Positions 18,019 to 26,102 of a stretch of 64,000 nt of DNA are shown one piece after another. Source of the DNA: Vibrio chagasii (GTDB lineage: Bacteria > Pseudomonadota > Gammaproteobacteria > Enterobacterales > Vibrionaceae); NCBI GenBank assembly GCA_041879415.1, contig CP090852.1:558001-622000 (forward strand), read 5' to 3'. Below the pieces are notes generated by a model. It saw nothing but the letters and a program-made list of their open reading frames with translations, did not search any database and was not told the DNA's origin. A program made the position numbers and the translations under genes. How positions within the stretch are numbered: the stretch's first letter is position 1; every line of letters starts with the position of its first letter.

Positions 18019-19212
18019 CTAGCTAAGCTGAGCGTCTCTGGCTTCTTGGCTACTAAAGCCACGTAAAATATTCAATAACGTAATCGCGGTGAATAACGCG
18101 ATGACCAATGACAGATGCCACGCTTCGCCAAGACCAAGTTTAACCAGCCCCATACTTACCAGCGAAGACACCACCATTTGGCCGCCTCCAGACATCGCAG
18201 CAGCTGCACCTGCATTCTTTTTGTAAGGCAACATCACCAAGGCTTGTGCACAAGGTAACGCGATGCCATTCCCAAGTATCATCAAAAACTGACCGAGCAT
18301 TAGATAGAGAGGCTCAAGTGGGCAGAAGAAAAGCCACAACGCTGCCGAAATATGTAACACAGGCGTGCATAACAGTGTTTTCTTGTTACCTAACATTGGA
18401 CGGATACGGTTACACAAACTTGTCCCGCCAAGCATGCCTAACGCTGGGATCACCGCCCACATCGCGTATTCATCGGATGTCATCCCGATCTGGTTTTGCA
18501 TAATAAATGGCATCACCGACACAGTGGTGATCATGAGACTAAAGTTAAGCCAACCAATGCTCGCAAAACTCATAAAGTAGCGAGAAGTGAGTAGCTCTTT
18601 GTATTGCGATGCCATCTTCTTCGGTGAGGGAATCGGCGAGAGCTGTAAAACCGTTTCTTTGAATTTAAACGCCAATACGACCCAAGCTAATGAGACATAG
18701 CCAAGTAGCGAGATAAACACCATACTCCAGCCAAAGTGGAAGTTGATAAAGCCACCAATGACGGGGGCAATAAGAGGTGTAATCGACGCAACCATCGCAA
18801 TGTAAGACATCGCTAATGGTAAGTCAGCACCGTTGAATCTATCTCGTGTGGAAGCGCGAGCCAGCACAGCACAACAGCCCGTGCCCAATCCCTGCAGGAA
18901 TCGCCCCAATACCATACTGGTAAAAGAATGGCTGAAGAAGATGATCATCAACAAGCCACACATGGCGAGTAGTAAGCCACTTAATAGTACCTTTTTACGC
19001 CCCAAAGCATCTGAAATTGGACCATAAACAAACTGTGAAGGCCCGAAGCCTAGCAGGTAGACACTCACTAACAACTGGGCTTGTTCTAGCGATACATCAA
19101 AGTCCTTAGCGATCCAGGGTAAAGAAGGAAACACCAAACCCATACTGAGTTGACCGATACTGATGACCAAACACGCCAGTAAGATCGACTTAAAATCAAA
19201 TCGACGGCTCAT
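18019..19212 (-). CDS. MFS drug/siderophore exporter, Bcr/CflA (EmrD-like) subfamily
   Basis: A 397-residue, 12-helix major-facilitator transporter of the DHA1 drug:H+ antiporter group. Motif A is GPISDALGRKKVLLSG between helices 2 and 3, and the helix-5 antiporter motif is in the region APVIGGFINFHFGWSMVF. Bcr/CflA proteins export bicyclomycin-like drugs, sulfonamides, cysteine and in some cases siderophores. Its place next to the hydroxamate locus makes iron-related export possible, but no Fur-like site is visible in its upstream region, so this is speculation. It is convergent with fhuC. Confidence 0.87.
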   Translation of the reverse strand: MSRRFDFKSILLACLVISIGQLSMGLVFPSLPWIAKDFDVSLEQAQLLVSVYLLGFGPSQFVYGPISDALGRKKVLLSGLLLAMCGLLMIIFFSHSFTSMVLGRFLQGLGTGCCAVLARASTRDRFNGADLPLAMSYIAMVASITPLIAPVIGGFINFHFGWSMVFISLLGYVSLAWVVLAFKFKETVLQLSPIPSPKKMASQYKELLTSRYFMSFASIGWLNFSLMITTVSVMPFIMQNQIGMTSDEYAMWAVIPALGMLGGTSLCNRIRPMLGNKKTLLCTPVLHISAALWLFFCPLEPLYLMLGQFLMILGNGIALPCAQALVMLPYKKNAGAAAAMSGGGQMVVSSLVSMGLVKLGLGEAWHLSLVIALFTAITLLNILRGFSSQEARDAQLS

Positions 19213-19479
19213 GAGGCTGTAAACGTAGTTAAAAGGTTTGGTTTATCAACCTCACAACATAGAGATATAGAAGATAGAGAGAATGTTGCAGGTATGATAT
19301 TCATGGTGCTCCGAAAGGATCGATTGGACTGTCGCAGAGTAAACATACGTTAGCTCGTATAATCATACAACACTGGCTGGACTAAATATGTGAATAGTCA
19401 CTTTTCACACACCTTAACTTTCCGCCTGTCGCTGACACACGCTAGACTAACACTAGATCGCAACAATGAAGGGACTTCA

Positions 19480-20571
19480 ATGAACACTTATCACCGTATA
19501 CTCACCTCAGCTTTGGCACTGGTTGTGTCTGGTCCCCTTGCCTCAACAACGGCTTTTGCTTGGCAAGCCGAGAAGATCACCGATGGACTCGTGATTCCAT
19601 GGGGACTCGCCTATGTAGACGAAGGATCCATGCTAATCACAGAAAAAGAAGGTGTGATCAAACATATTGATTTGAAAACCGGTGACCAGAGCACGCTGTT
19701 CAGGCTTCCCAATGTGTGGGCAAAAGGTCAAGGTGGAGCGTTAGATATCACCTTTTCGCCCTTTGAAGAAAACAAACTCTATATCACTTACAGCAAAAAC
19801 ATCGATGATGAAGGTGTAACCACACTCGCTTCTGCTGATTACCAAAATGGTGAAGTGTCTAATTGGCAAGATGTATTCGTTTCAGAATCGAGAACCGACA
19901 CTGGACGTCACTTTGGCAGTCGCATTACTTTCGATGATAGCCACCTCTACTTTTCGATTGGCGACCGTGGTGATCGAGATAACGGGCAAAATACCTTAAC
20001 TCATGCAGGTTCAATATTGCGCTTGAATGCTGACGGAAGCACACCAAGCGATAACCCATTTGTAAACAACGACAAGGTTCTCAACGAAATCTGGAGCTAT
20101 GGCCACCGAAACCCGCAAGGACTGTTCTACGACTTTCCTACTAAAAAGCTGTGGTCGATTGAGCATGGCCCACGTGGTGGTGATGAAATTAACCTAATAA
20201 AAGAGGGAGCCAACTACGGATGGCCTGTCACATCACATGGTAAGGAGTATTGGGGGCCAATCAGCGTTGGTGATTCGGAAACCAAAGAAGGCATCGAAGC
20301 GCCTAAAAAGGTCTACATTCCCTCAATCGCACCTGGCAGCCTAGTGGTTTATCAAGGTGATAAGTTCCCAGAGCTCAAAGGAAAACTATTAGCAGGTGCA
20401 CTTAAACTTACCCATATCAATGTGATAACGGTGAGTGAGCAAGGTGATGCGACGGACGAGCAACGTATTCTAGAAAACCTAGGCGAAAGAATCAGAGACA
20501 TCGAAACCTCGCCAGATGGGGACATCTTCTTTAGCACTGACAATGGCAACCTTTACCGCCTTAAAAGGTAG
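19480..20571 (+). CDS. PQQ-type aldose sugar dehydrogenase (YliI/Asd family)
   Basis: A ~363-residue periplasmic six-bladed propeller of the glucose/sorbosone dehydrogenase family. It has a signal peptide (ILTSALALVVSGPLASTTAFA). Family motifs include DGLVIPWGLAYV at the N-terminus, the GRHFGSRI and IGDRGDRD active-site segment, SYGHRNPQG, EHGPRGGDEINLI and NYGWPV. Known relatives oxidise aldoses using PQQ. The frame opens at 19390, but the ATG at 19480 has GAAGGG with ideal spacing and starts the signal peptide. The gene stands alone between its own terminator and the MFS gene. Confidence 0.9.
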   Translation: MNTYHRILTSALALVVSGPLASTTAFAWQAEKITDGLVIPWGLAYVDEGSMLITEKEGVIKHIDLKTGDQSTLFRLPNVWAKGQGGALDITFSPFEENKLYITYSKNIDDEGVTTLASADYQNGEVSNWQDVFVSESRTDTGRHFGSRITFDDSHLYFSIGDRGDRDNGQNTLTHAGSILRLNADGSTPSDNPFVNNDKVLNEIWSYGHRNPQGLFYDFPTKKLWSIEHGPRGGDEINLIKEGANYGWPVTSHGKEYWGPISVGDSETKEGIEAPKKVYIPSIAPGSLVVYQGDKFPELKGKLLAGALKLTHINVITVSEQGDATDEQRILENLGERIRDIETSPDGDIFFSTDNGNLYRLKR

Positions 20572-20614
20572 CAACTCCGTTAAAACAATCAGCACAAACA
20601 TTAGATGATTTTAT

Positions 20615-20665
20615 AAATAAAGCCGTTAAATACGGGGCTTCAAGTCAATTTAACGGCTTTATTTT
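20615..20665 (+). terminator. Intrinsic terminator of the aldose dehydrogenase gene
   Basis: AAATAAAGCCGTTAAAT is an exact 17-base complement of ATTTAACGGCTTTATTT across a 16-base loop. Confidence 0.85.
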
Positions 20666-20671
20666 CCGAAA

Positions 20672-21015
20672 GCAGAATATGTAAAAACAGTGCAACCACT
20701 CTAATTTTGTCATCAAACTTACCTATGTTTTTCACAAAAACGACAAGAAATCACCATACAACTGTAACTACATGATATTTAAGGAATGCAAAGTTTGACT
20801 ACCCCCAAGTTTCTGCAACCTTTCACTATGGATTCGATTGACTATCCCCTGATTTGATTTAGACTCGATTTCGGCTAGAAAGAAAGTTCTTTGTATATAA
20901 ACATTTCGTTGGATTACTAGTAACCCCGTTGTGTTGTACGCAATAGCAATAAACTTTTCCACGCTATCAGTGCCACAATTGGCTCACTATAAAAATTAAT
21001 TTTAGGGATAACATC
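20672..21015 (+). promoter_or_regulatory. Long upstream region / probable untranslated leader of the cold-shock gene
   Basis: There is no convincing gene in the 344 bases before the cold-shock ORF. The space is the size expected for a promoter plus a structured leader, as in cspA-type genes, where the leader RNA refolds at low temperature. I see no certain promoter. The ribosome site TAGGGAT lies before the ATG. Confidence 0.5.
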
Positions 21016-21225
21016 ATGTCTAACACAGTTACTGGTACAGTAAAATGGTTCAACGAAACTAAAGGCTTCGGTTTCATTCAACAAGAAAACGGTCCAGACG
21101 TATTTGCACACTTCTCTGCAATCACTGGCGAAGGTTTCAAAACTCTTGCTGAAGGCCAAAAAGTTGAGTTCGTAGTATCTCAAGGTCAAAAAGGCCCACA
21201 AGCTGACAGCATCAAAGTACTTTAA
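21016..21225 (+). CDS. CspA-family cold-shock protein
   Basis: A 69-residue single cold-shock domain. It carries RNP1 (KGFGFI) and RNP2 (VFAHFSAI) in the standard order after GTVKWFNETKG. Such proteins bind single-stranded RNA and DNA and melt mRNA structure. The codons are those of a highly expressed gene. The paralogue cannot be assigned (cspA versus cspV type). It forms its own unit, with a long leader and a terminator directly after. Confidence 0.96.
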   Translation: MSNTVTGTVKWFNETKGFGFIQQENGPDVFAHFSAITGEGFKTLAEGQKVEFVVSQGQKGPQADSIKVL

Positions 21226-21246
21226 TTTAGTATTTTAAAGCTTTCT

Positions 21247-21278
21247 AAAAATAGCCAGCCTCTGCTGGCTATTTTTTT
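21247..21278 (+). terminator. Intrinsic terminator of cold-shock gene
   Basis: AAAATAGCCAGC and GCTGGCTATTTT are exact complements around a four-base loop, followed by a T-run. Confidence 0.92.
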
Positions 21279-21342
21279 ACCCGCTATTCAGAGATTTAAG
21301 GTAAGATTCCCCTTCACTATTTTTACCTAAGACACCGCACCA

Positions 21343-21882
21343 ATGGCTCTTAAACCGACAATCTACAAGTTTCGTATCTCTTTAACTGATATGAACCGCG
21401 ACTATTACGACTCTTTTAATCTAACGATTGCACAGCACCCTTCTGAAACAGAACAGCGTATGATGGCTCGCATCATGGCATTTTGTATCAATGCTTCACC
21501 GGAGCTTCAATTTACTAAAGGGTTGTCGACTATCGAAGAACCTGATTTGTGGCAGAAGTCTTTAGATGACCAGATCCTTGAGTGGATCGATGTGGGCGAA
21601 CCTGACGCAGAACGTGTTAAGAAAGCCACTCGCCTATCAAAGTCTGTTCGAGTGTTCAGCTTCAACACTAAATCAAACGTTTGGTGGGAGCAGAACAAAG
21701 GTAAATTCGGTTACCTGAAAGCCCAAATTGTTCGTCTAGACAACGATGGTATTGAGCAATTAGCCGCAATGACTGAGCGCACCATGGACCTTTCAGTTAT
21801 GCTGACGGGTAACTCTGCATTCGTTAATAGCGATACACAATCAGCAGAAATTACGTGGGAAGAGCTACAGAGTAATGACTGA
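21343..21882 (+). CDS. yaeQ: YaeQ family protein
   Basis: A 179-residue protein with the clear YaeQ signature: N-terminal KPTIYKFRISLTDMNRDYYD, then HPSETEQRMMARIMAFC, GLSTIEEPDLWQKSLDD and WIDVGEPDAERVKKATR. YaeQ has a PD-(D/E)xK nuclease-like fold and was linked to suppression of RfaH-dependent phenotypes in E. coli. The biochemical role is not settled. Its end overlaps the following unknown gene by 8 bases, so the two are translated together. Confidence 0.93.
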   Translation: MALKPTIYKFRISLTDMNRDYYDSFNLTIAQHPSETEQRMMARIMAFCINASPELQFTKGLSTIEEPDLWQKSLDDQILEWIDVGEPDAERVKKATRLSKSVRVFSFNTKSNVWWEQNKGKFGYLKAQIVRLDNDGIEQLAAMTERTMDLSVMLTGNSAFVNSDTQSAEITWEELQSND

Positions 21883-22474
21883 GCTTCCAACCAGTAATCA
21901 GCAAAAGCTTGAAGAAAACCAACAAGCTAGAACAAAACTTCACGTTTGCTTGAAAGAGTCAGGTTTAGATTCAGTAACTGCGATTGCAACGGGTTTCGAG
22001 AAAGAGCTCTCGTCTTTTATCGACGAAAACCACGCTCTGTTTAAACACGCTTGTGAGAATAAGCCTGATAATTCAGCACGTCAGACACTGCTTGGTCTAC
22101 TGACCAAAGAACATATCGATGCCAGCTATCGTTTTGAGAACAATAAAGACGCTAGCGAAGCGATGCAAAGTGTTTTCGATAATACGGTAGGCAGTGAGCA
22201 TAGCGACAAGTTTCAAAACTCTAACTCTCAGCAGTTAAAGTTAGTAACGCATTTATGGTTGTTTATTCAAGGTCGACTAGGTATGGATTACAGCCTAGCT
22301 AACGATCACGCGGCAGCGACCGCCAAGCTACTGTCTCGACTATCAAGAAGCACAGACGATGAAATCCGTGTTGAGTTCATGGCAAGTTTCTATGATGGCT
22401 TGAACATCTATCAAGCGGAGAATAAGCCGTCAGGTTTCATTCATAGCTTAAAGCGATTGTTTAACCTGTCGTAA
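21875..22474 (+). CDS. Hypothetical protein overlapping yaeQ
   Basis: A 199-residue soluble, mostly helical protein rich in Gln, Asn, Ser and Lys, with no signal peptide or transmembrane helix. I recognise no domain. The start overlaps the last codons of yaeQ (ATGAC inside AATGACTGA), showing tight coupling. A C-terminal stretch near 150-190 (RLSRSTDDEIRVEFMASFYDGLNIYQ) looks like a short helical domain. Function unknown; a partner of YaeQ is the simplest guess. Confidence 0.8.
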   Translation: MTELPTSNQQKLEENQQARTKLHVCLKESGLDSVTAIATGFEKELSSFIDENHALFKHACENKPDNSARQTLLGLLTKEHIDASYRFENNKDASEAMQSVFDNTVGSEHSDKFQNSNSQQLKLVTHLWLFIQGRLGMDYSLANDHAAATAKLLSRLSRSTDDEIRVEFMASFYDGLNIYQAENKPSGFIHSLKRLFNLS

Positions 22475-22564
22475 ACACTCCACCAGCTAAAATTAAATTT
22501 GCGCTTTGCACTGTGTAAAGCGCATCTATTCACAACCGCCTTTCCCACTATTACCTCTAAGCAT

Positions 22565-22610
22565 GAGATTCCCTACTACGCTCGTGCCTCGCTTTAGGGA
22601 ATGACGGAGG
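22565..22610 (+). repeat. Vibrio-type palindromic intergenic repeat, copy 1
   Basis: The unit runs from GAGATTCCCT to AGGGAATGACGGAGG, with the ends forming an internal stem (ATTCCCT/AGGGAAT). It aligns with copy 2 at 22739-22783 when that copy is reverse-complemented. It is the kind of short dispersed element found repeatedly between Vibrio genes. Confidence 0.65.
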
Positions 22611-22738
22611 TGCGTGCTAAAACTTATCGAGTGCGATTCACGCAGACACTTTCACCACTGTTCTCAAGATTGACCTGAATAAACTCGTCGAAATTCTCCG
22701 CCATTCTCAACATACACTTGAGTCAAATCCCTTAATAT

Positions 22739-22783
22739 CCTCCGTCATCCCCGAGAAGGAGGAACGACTGAGTCGGGGATCTC
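22739..22783 (-). repeat. Vibrio-type palindromic intergenic repeat, copy 2 (inverted)
   Basis: On the minus strand it reads GAGATCCCCGA ... TCGGGGATGACGGAGG, with stem ATCCCCGA/TCGGGGAT. It is an inverted, diverged relative of copy 1, with the same GAGAT start and GACGGAGG end. Together they occupy the gap between the gene at 21875 and folE, which otherwise holds nothing I can identify. Confidence 0.65.
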
Positions 22784-22885
22784 ATACATAGTCAGAAAAC
22801 TACGCAGACAAACATATTCCCTACTCACTCATTCTTAACTCTCGTTAACGACCACATTCGCTGTCATTGCTGTTAACTTTATTAC

Positions 22886-22919
22886 AGGTACAAAAAAGCC
22901 CCGCTGAGAGCGAGGCTTA
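22886..22919 (-). terminator. Intrinsic terminator of folE
   Basis: AAGCCTCGCT and AGCGGGGCTT (minus strand) form a stem with one G-U-type position and a 3-base loop, followed by a T-run. Confidence 0.8.
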
Positions 22920-22976
22920 GAATCTTGGTTGTCGATTTTCTGAGGCTAAATCGAGCTTATCAAATAACGAAACGTA

Positions 22977-23630
22977 TTAACGCAGGCCGTGCAAGAATTC
23001 GTGGCGCGTTGCTGGGTTTGATCTGAAGATACCGCCCAGTGCTGTCGTTGTTGTTTCGCTGGTTGCGTCCATTACACCACGTGATTTCACGCAGTAGTGA
23101 ACCGCATCCATGGTTACAGCAACGTCATCAGTTTCGAGTAGTGTTTGCAATGCAACAAGAATTTGCTGAGTCATACGTTCTTGAACTTGTGGGCGCTGTG
23201 CGAAGAAACGCACGATGCGGTTGATCTTAGACAGACCAATGATTTTACCACGAGGGATGTAAGCGACCGCAGTCTTACCATCAATCGTCACTAAGTGGTG
23301 CTCACAAGTACTGGTCACGGTAATGTCTTTTACGCGTACCATTTCACGAACGCCCATCTTGTTTTCAATTACGGTAATTTTAGGGAAATTTGCGTAATCT
23401 AAACCAGAGAAAATCTCATCCACATACATTTTGGCAATGCGGTGTGGTGTTTCTTCCAGACTATCATCCGTAAGATCAAGTTCGAGCAGAGTGAGAATCT
23501 CACGCATATGGTGTTCGATTCGTTCCTTTTTCTCTTCTCGGCTAACCTGGTTAGGACTCATTGGCGTCTCTAAACCGCGGCTTGCTAGCGCATCTTTAAC
23601 CAACTTCGCTGATTCGCTAAGACCTGACAT
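22977..23630 (-). CDS. folE: GTP cyclohydrolase I
   Basis: A 217-residue enzyme that converts GTP to dihydroneopterin triphosphate, the first step of folate and tetrahydrobiopterin synthesis. Zinc and catalytic residues are visible in TSTCEHHLVTIDG, and the active-site lid region in PRGKIIGLSKINRIVRFFAQRPQVQERMT. The final zinc Cys is in AVHYCVKSRG. The frame opens upstream to 23702, but the ATG at 23630 has GAGGAAG just before it and gives the usual length. It is divergent from moeA. The pairing with molybdenum-cofactor genes is topical, since both pathways make pterins from GTP. Confidence 0.96.
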   Translation of the reverse strand: MSGLSESAKLVKDALASRGLETPMSPNQVSREEKKERIEHHMREILTLLELDLTDDSLEETPHRIAKMYVDEIFSGLDYANFPKITVIENKMGVREMVRVKDITVTSTCEHHLVTIDGKTAVAYIPRGKIIGLSKINRIVRFFAQRPQVQERMTQQILVALQTLLETDDVAVTMDAVHYCVKSRGVMDATSETTTTALGGIFRSNPATRHEFLHGLR

Positions 23631-23845
23631 TGAACTTCCTCTTTTGTTACCCCTTCTGGATGGCAAACAAGGATACTCGGAATTTTGAATAAATACACCC
23701 ATATTTTAAGGGAGGTCATTATTTACGGGGGCTAAACTGTGCTAAAGTGGCTTCAATTTCGTTGACGAAAAGCGTGTTTTAATCATTATTGAACCACCAT
23801 TGCCAACCACAAAATCAAAACAATAACGATCAAAGGATTTCAATT

Positions 23846-25081
23846 ATGGGCTGTTGCGACGCTCCGGGCTTAATGCCAATTGAAGAAGCACTAGATAAGC
23901 TGCTGTCACCAATCAAACCTATTCAAACGACTCTAACTCTGCCATTAGCAGATGCATTAGGCTACGTTCTTGCTGAAGACATACTCTCCCCTATTTTTGT
24001 ACCTCCTTTTGATAACTCAGCAATGGACGGTTACGCACTGCGTTTAGCAGACCTAGAGAACGGTAAAGTACTGCCATTAGCGGGTAAATCTTTTGCAGGT
24101 CAGCCATTTGAGGGCGAATGGCCAAGTAACACCTGTGTTCGCATTATGACTGGCGCTAAAATCCCAGAAGGTTGTGACGCTGTCATCATGCAAGAAAATA
24201 CGCGCGAAACCGATGCGGGCATTGAGATTCAGCAAGACGACATCAAACTGAACAATAACATTCGCCCTACGGGTGATGACATTAAGCAAGGTGACATCGT
24301 TCTTAGCCGCGGTGAGCGTTTAACGCCTCGTGATATTCCAATGATCGCCTCACTAGGCGTGAGCCATGTGACTGTTGCACACAAACCGAAGGTCGCTTTC
24401 TTCTCTACTGGTGATGAGCTCAAACCTTTAGGTCAGCCTCTTGAAGATGGCCAGATCTACGACAGCAACCGCTATGGTATTAAACCGCTGATTGAAGCGT
24501 TTGGTTGCGAAGCGATTGACCTAGGCATTATTCCTGATTGTCCTGCAACGCTTAAAGAAACCTTTGTAAAAGCACAAGAATTGGCAGACGTAGTCGTCAC
24601 TTCTGGAGGCGTAAGTGTCGGCGAAGCGGATTACACCAAAGACATTCTTGAGGAGCTTGGCGAAATCGGCTTTTGGAAACTAGCAATCAAACCTGGTAAA
24701 CCATTCGCGTTTGGTGAATTAGACAACGCTTGGTTCTGTGGTCTACCGGGTAACCCAGTGTCTGCAATGATGACCATGTACGTTTTAGTTCAACCTATGC
24801 TGGCTAAACTTGCCGGTCACACTGCGTGGACAGCACCAGAATCTATCCCAGCGACAACTAAGTCGGCATTTAAAAAAGGCCCTGGCCGTACTGATTACCA
24901 ACGCGGCATCTATTCAATTGAAAACGGTCAATTTGTAGTTGAAACAACAGGTAACCAAAGTTCTGGTGCTTTCCGCTCGATGAGCCTAGCAAACTGCTTT
25001 GTGGTATTGGAGCGTGAACGTGGCCGTGTAGAAGTCGGCGAAACAGTTCAAATTCAACTGTTTAACTCTACGCTTTACTAA
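23846..25081 (+). CDS. moeA: Molybdopterin molybdenumtransferase MoeA
   Basis: 411 residues, exactly the size of the E. coli enzyme that inserts molybdate into adenylylated molybdopterin. Key motifs are FDNSAMDGYAL, RIMTGAKIPEGCDAVIMQE, the MPT-binding TSGGVSVGEADYTKDIL, and GLPGNPVSAMMTM. The frame opens at 23789, but the ATG at 23846 has AAGGA with good spacing and matches the family N-terminus (PIEEALDKLL). The N-terminal MGCCDAPGLM is a small cysteine-containing extension common in Vibrio. moeB follows 12 bases later in the same operon. Confidence 0.96.
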   Translation: MGCCDAPGLMPIEEALDKLLSPIKPIQTTLTLPLADALGYVLAEDILSPIFVPPFDNSAMDGYALRLADLENGKVLPLAGKSFAGQPFEGEWPSNTCVRIMTGAKIPEGCDAVIMQENTRETDAGIEIQQDDIKLNNNIRPTGDDIKQGDIVLSRGERLTPRDIPMIASLGVSHVTVAHKPKVAFFSTGDELKPLGQPLEDGQIYDSNRYGIKPLIEAFGCEAIDLGIIPDCPATLKETFVKAQELADVVVTSGGVSVGEADYTKDILEELGEIGFWKLAIKPGKPFAFGELDNAWFCGLPGNPVSAMMTMYVLVQPMLAKLAGHTAWTAPESIPATTKSAFKKGPGRTDYQRGIYSIENGQFVVETTGNQSSGAFRSMSLANCFVVLERERGRVEVGETVQIQLFNSTLY

Positions 25082-25093
25082 CGAGGCTTGCTG

Positions 25094-25843
25094 ATGGAAA
25101 TACTTTCTGACGCAGAGATGCTTCGCTATAACCGCCAAATCATCCTTAAACAGTTTGATTTTGAAGGCCAAGAAGCACTGAAACAAAGCTCGATACTGGT
25201 GTTAGGGGCCGGTGGACTGGGTTGCGCTTCAGCTCAATACCTTGCCACCGCTGGTGTTGGTAAGCTAACGCTTATCGATGACGATATTGTTGAGCTTTCA
25301 AACTTACAACGCCAAGTGCTTCATACCGATGCTGACATTGGTAAGAAAAAGGTCGTTTCAGCCGCAGAATCCTTGCAGGTGTTAAACCCTCACCTAAAAG
25401 TAGAGACTGTCGATCATAGGCTTGATGACGAAGCACTGACGAAGCTAATCGAAGCTCACTCATTGGTGCTTGATGCCAGCGATAACGTGGAAACGCGTAA
25501 TCAACTTAACCGCTTGTGCTACGCATCTAAAACGCCTTTAGTTTCTGGTGCTGCTATTCGTATGGAAGGTCAGATTAGCGTATTCACTTATCAAGATGAC
25601 AATGCACCTTGCTACCAGTGTTTGAGCGCTCTGTTCGGCAACGCTGCACTTAGCTGTGTCGAAGCTGGTGTAATGGCTCCTGTTGTCGGTATGGTGGGCG
25701 CAGCTCAAGCTTTGGAAGCGATCAAAGTTATCGCTAAGTTTGGACAACCAAAGCAAGGTAAGCTTCTGATTCTCGACGCTATGTCGCACAGTTGGCGTGA
25801 AATGAACTTAATGAAGATGCCAAGTTGTTCGGTGTGTGGTTAA
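25094..25843 (+). CDS. moeB: Molybdopterin-synthase adenylyltransferase MoeB
   Basis: 249 residues, the usual MoeB length. It adenylylates the C-terminal glycine of MoaD to start sulfur transfer. ATP-binding GAGGLGCASAQYLATAGVG, the adjacent DDDIVELSNLQRQ loop with the conserved Arg, and the zinc-binding cysteines (CYQC ... CSVCG) are all present. The frame technically opens at a TTG six bases upstream (25088); the ATG with GAGG spaced six bases before it is preferred. Confidence 0.96.
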   Translation: MEILSDAEMLRYNRQIILKQFDFEGQEALKQSSILVLGAGGLGCASAQYLATAGVGKLTLIDDDIVELSNLQRQVLHTDADIGKKKVVSAAESLQVLNPHLKVETVDHRLDDEALTKLIEAHSLVLDASDNVETRNQLNRLCYASKTPLVSGAAIRMEGQISVFTYQDDNAPCYQCLSALFGNAALSCVEAGVMAPVVGMVGAAQALEAIKVIAKFGQPKQGKLLILDAMSHSWREMNLMKMPSCSVCG

Positions 25844-25878
25844 GCCAACCACGAGTAAGATAGCTATTTATAACTCCT

Positions 25879-25907
25879 CAAGCCCTGACCACTGTCGGGG
25901 CTTTTTT
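25879..25907 (+). terminator. Intrinsic terminator of moeAB
   Basis: AAGCCCTGAC pairs with GTCGGGGCTT (one G-U-type position) around a four-base loop, followed by a T-run. Confidence 0.88.
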
Positions 25908-26102
25908 CTATTTGAACTTGAGTCCAAACATTCCTGATTTCAAATTGAAACACTTCATGAGTAATCAGTTTCATTTAAATTCTCATTTTGAGAATATTGA
26001 ACACACTGAGCAATCAGCAAAATAAAAACCTTAAAATCAAACACTTAAAAATGGCACGCTACTTGATTAAGTATCTATACCTTCCATCACAAGGATGTAG
26101 AT

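Noticed and set aside
18019..19212. Siderophore exporter role for the Bcr/CflA-type MFS gene
   Set aside because: No Fur-like site upstream and no biosynthesis genes nearby; left as a general drug-type exporter.
20917..21201. Minus-strand ORF opposite the cold-shock gene
   Set aside because: It lies antisense over a conserved cold-shock domain and shows no coding features.
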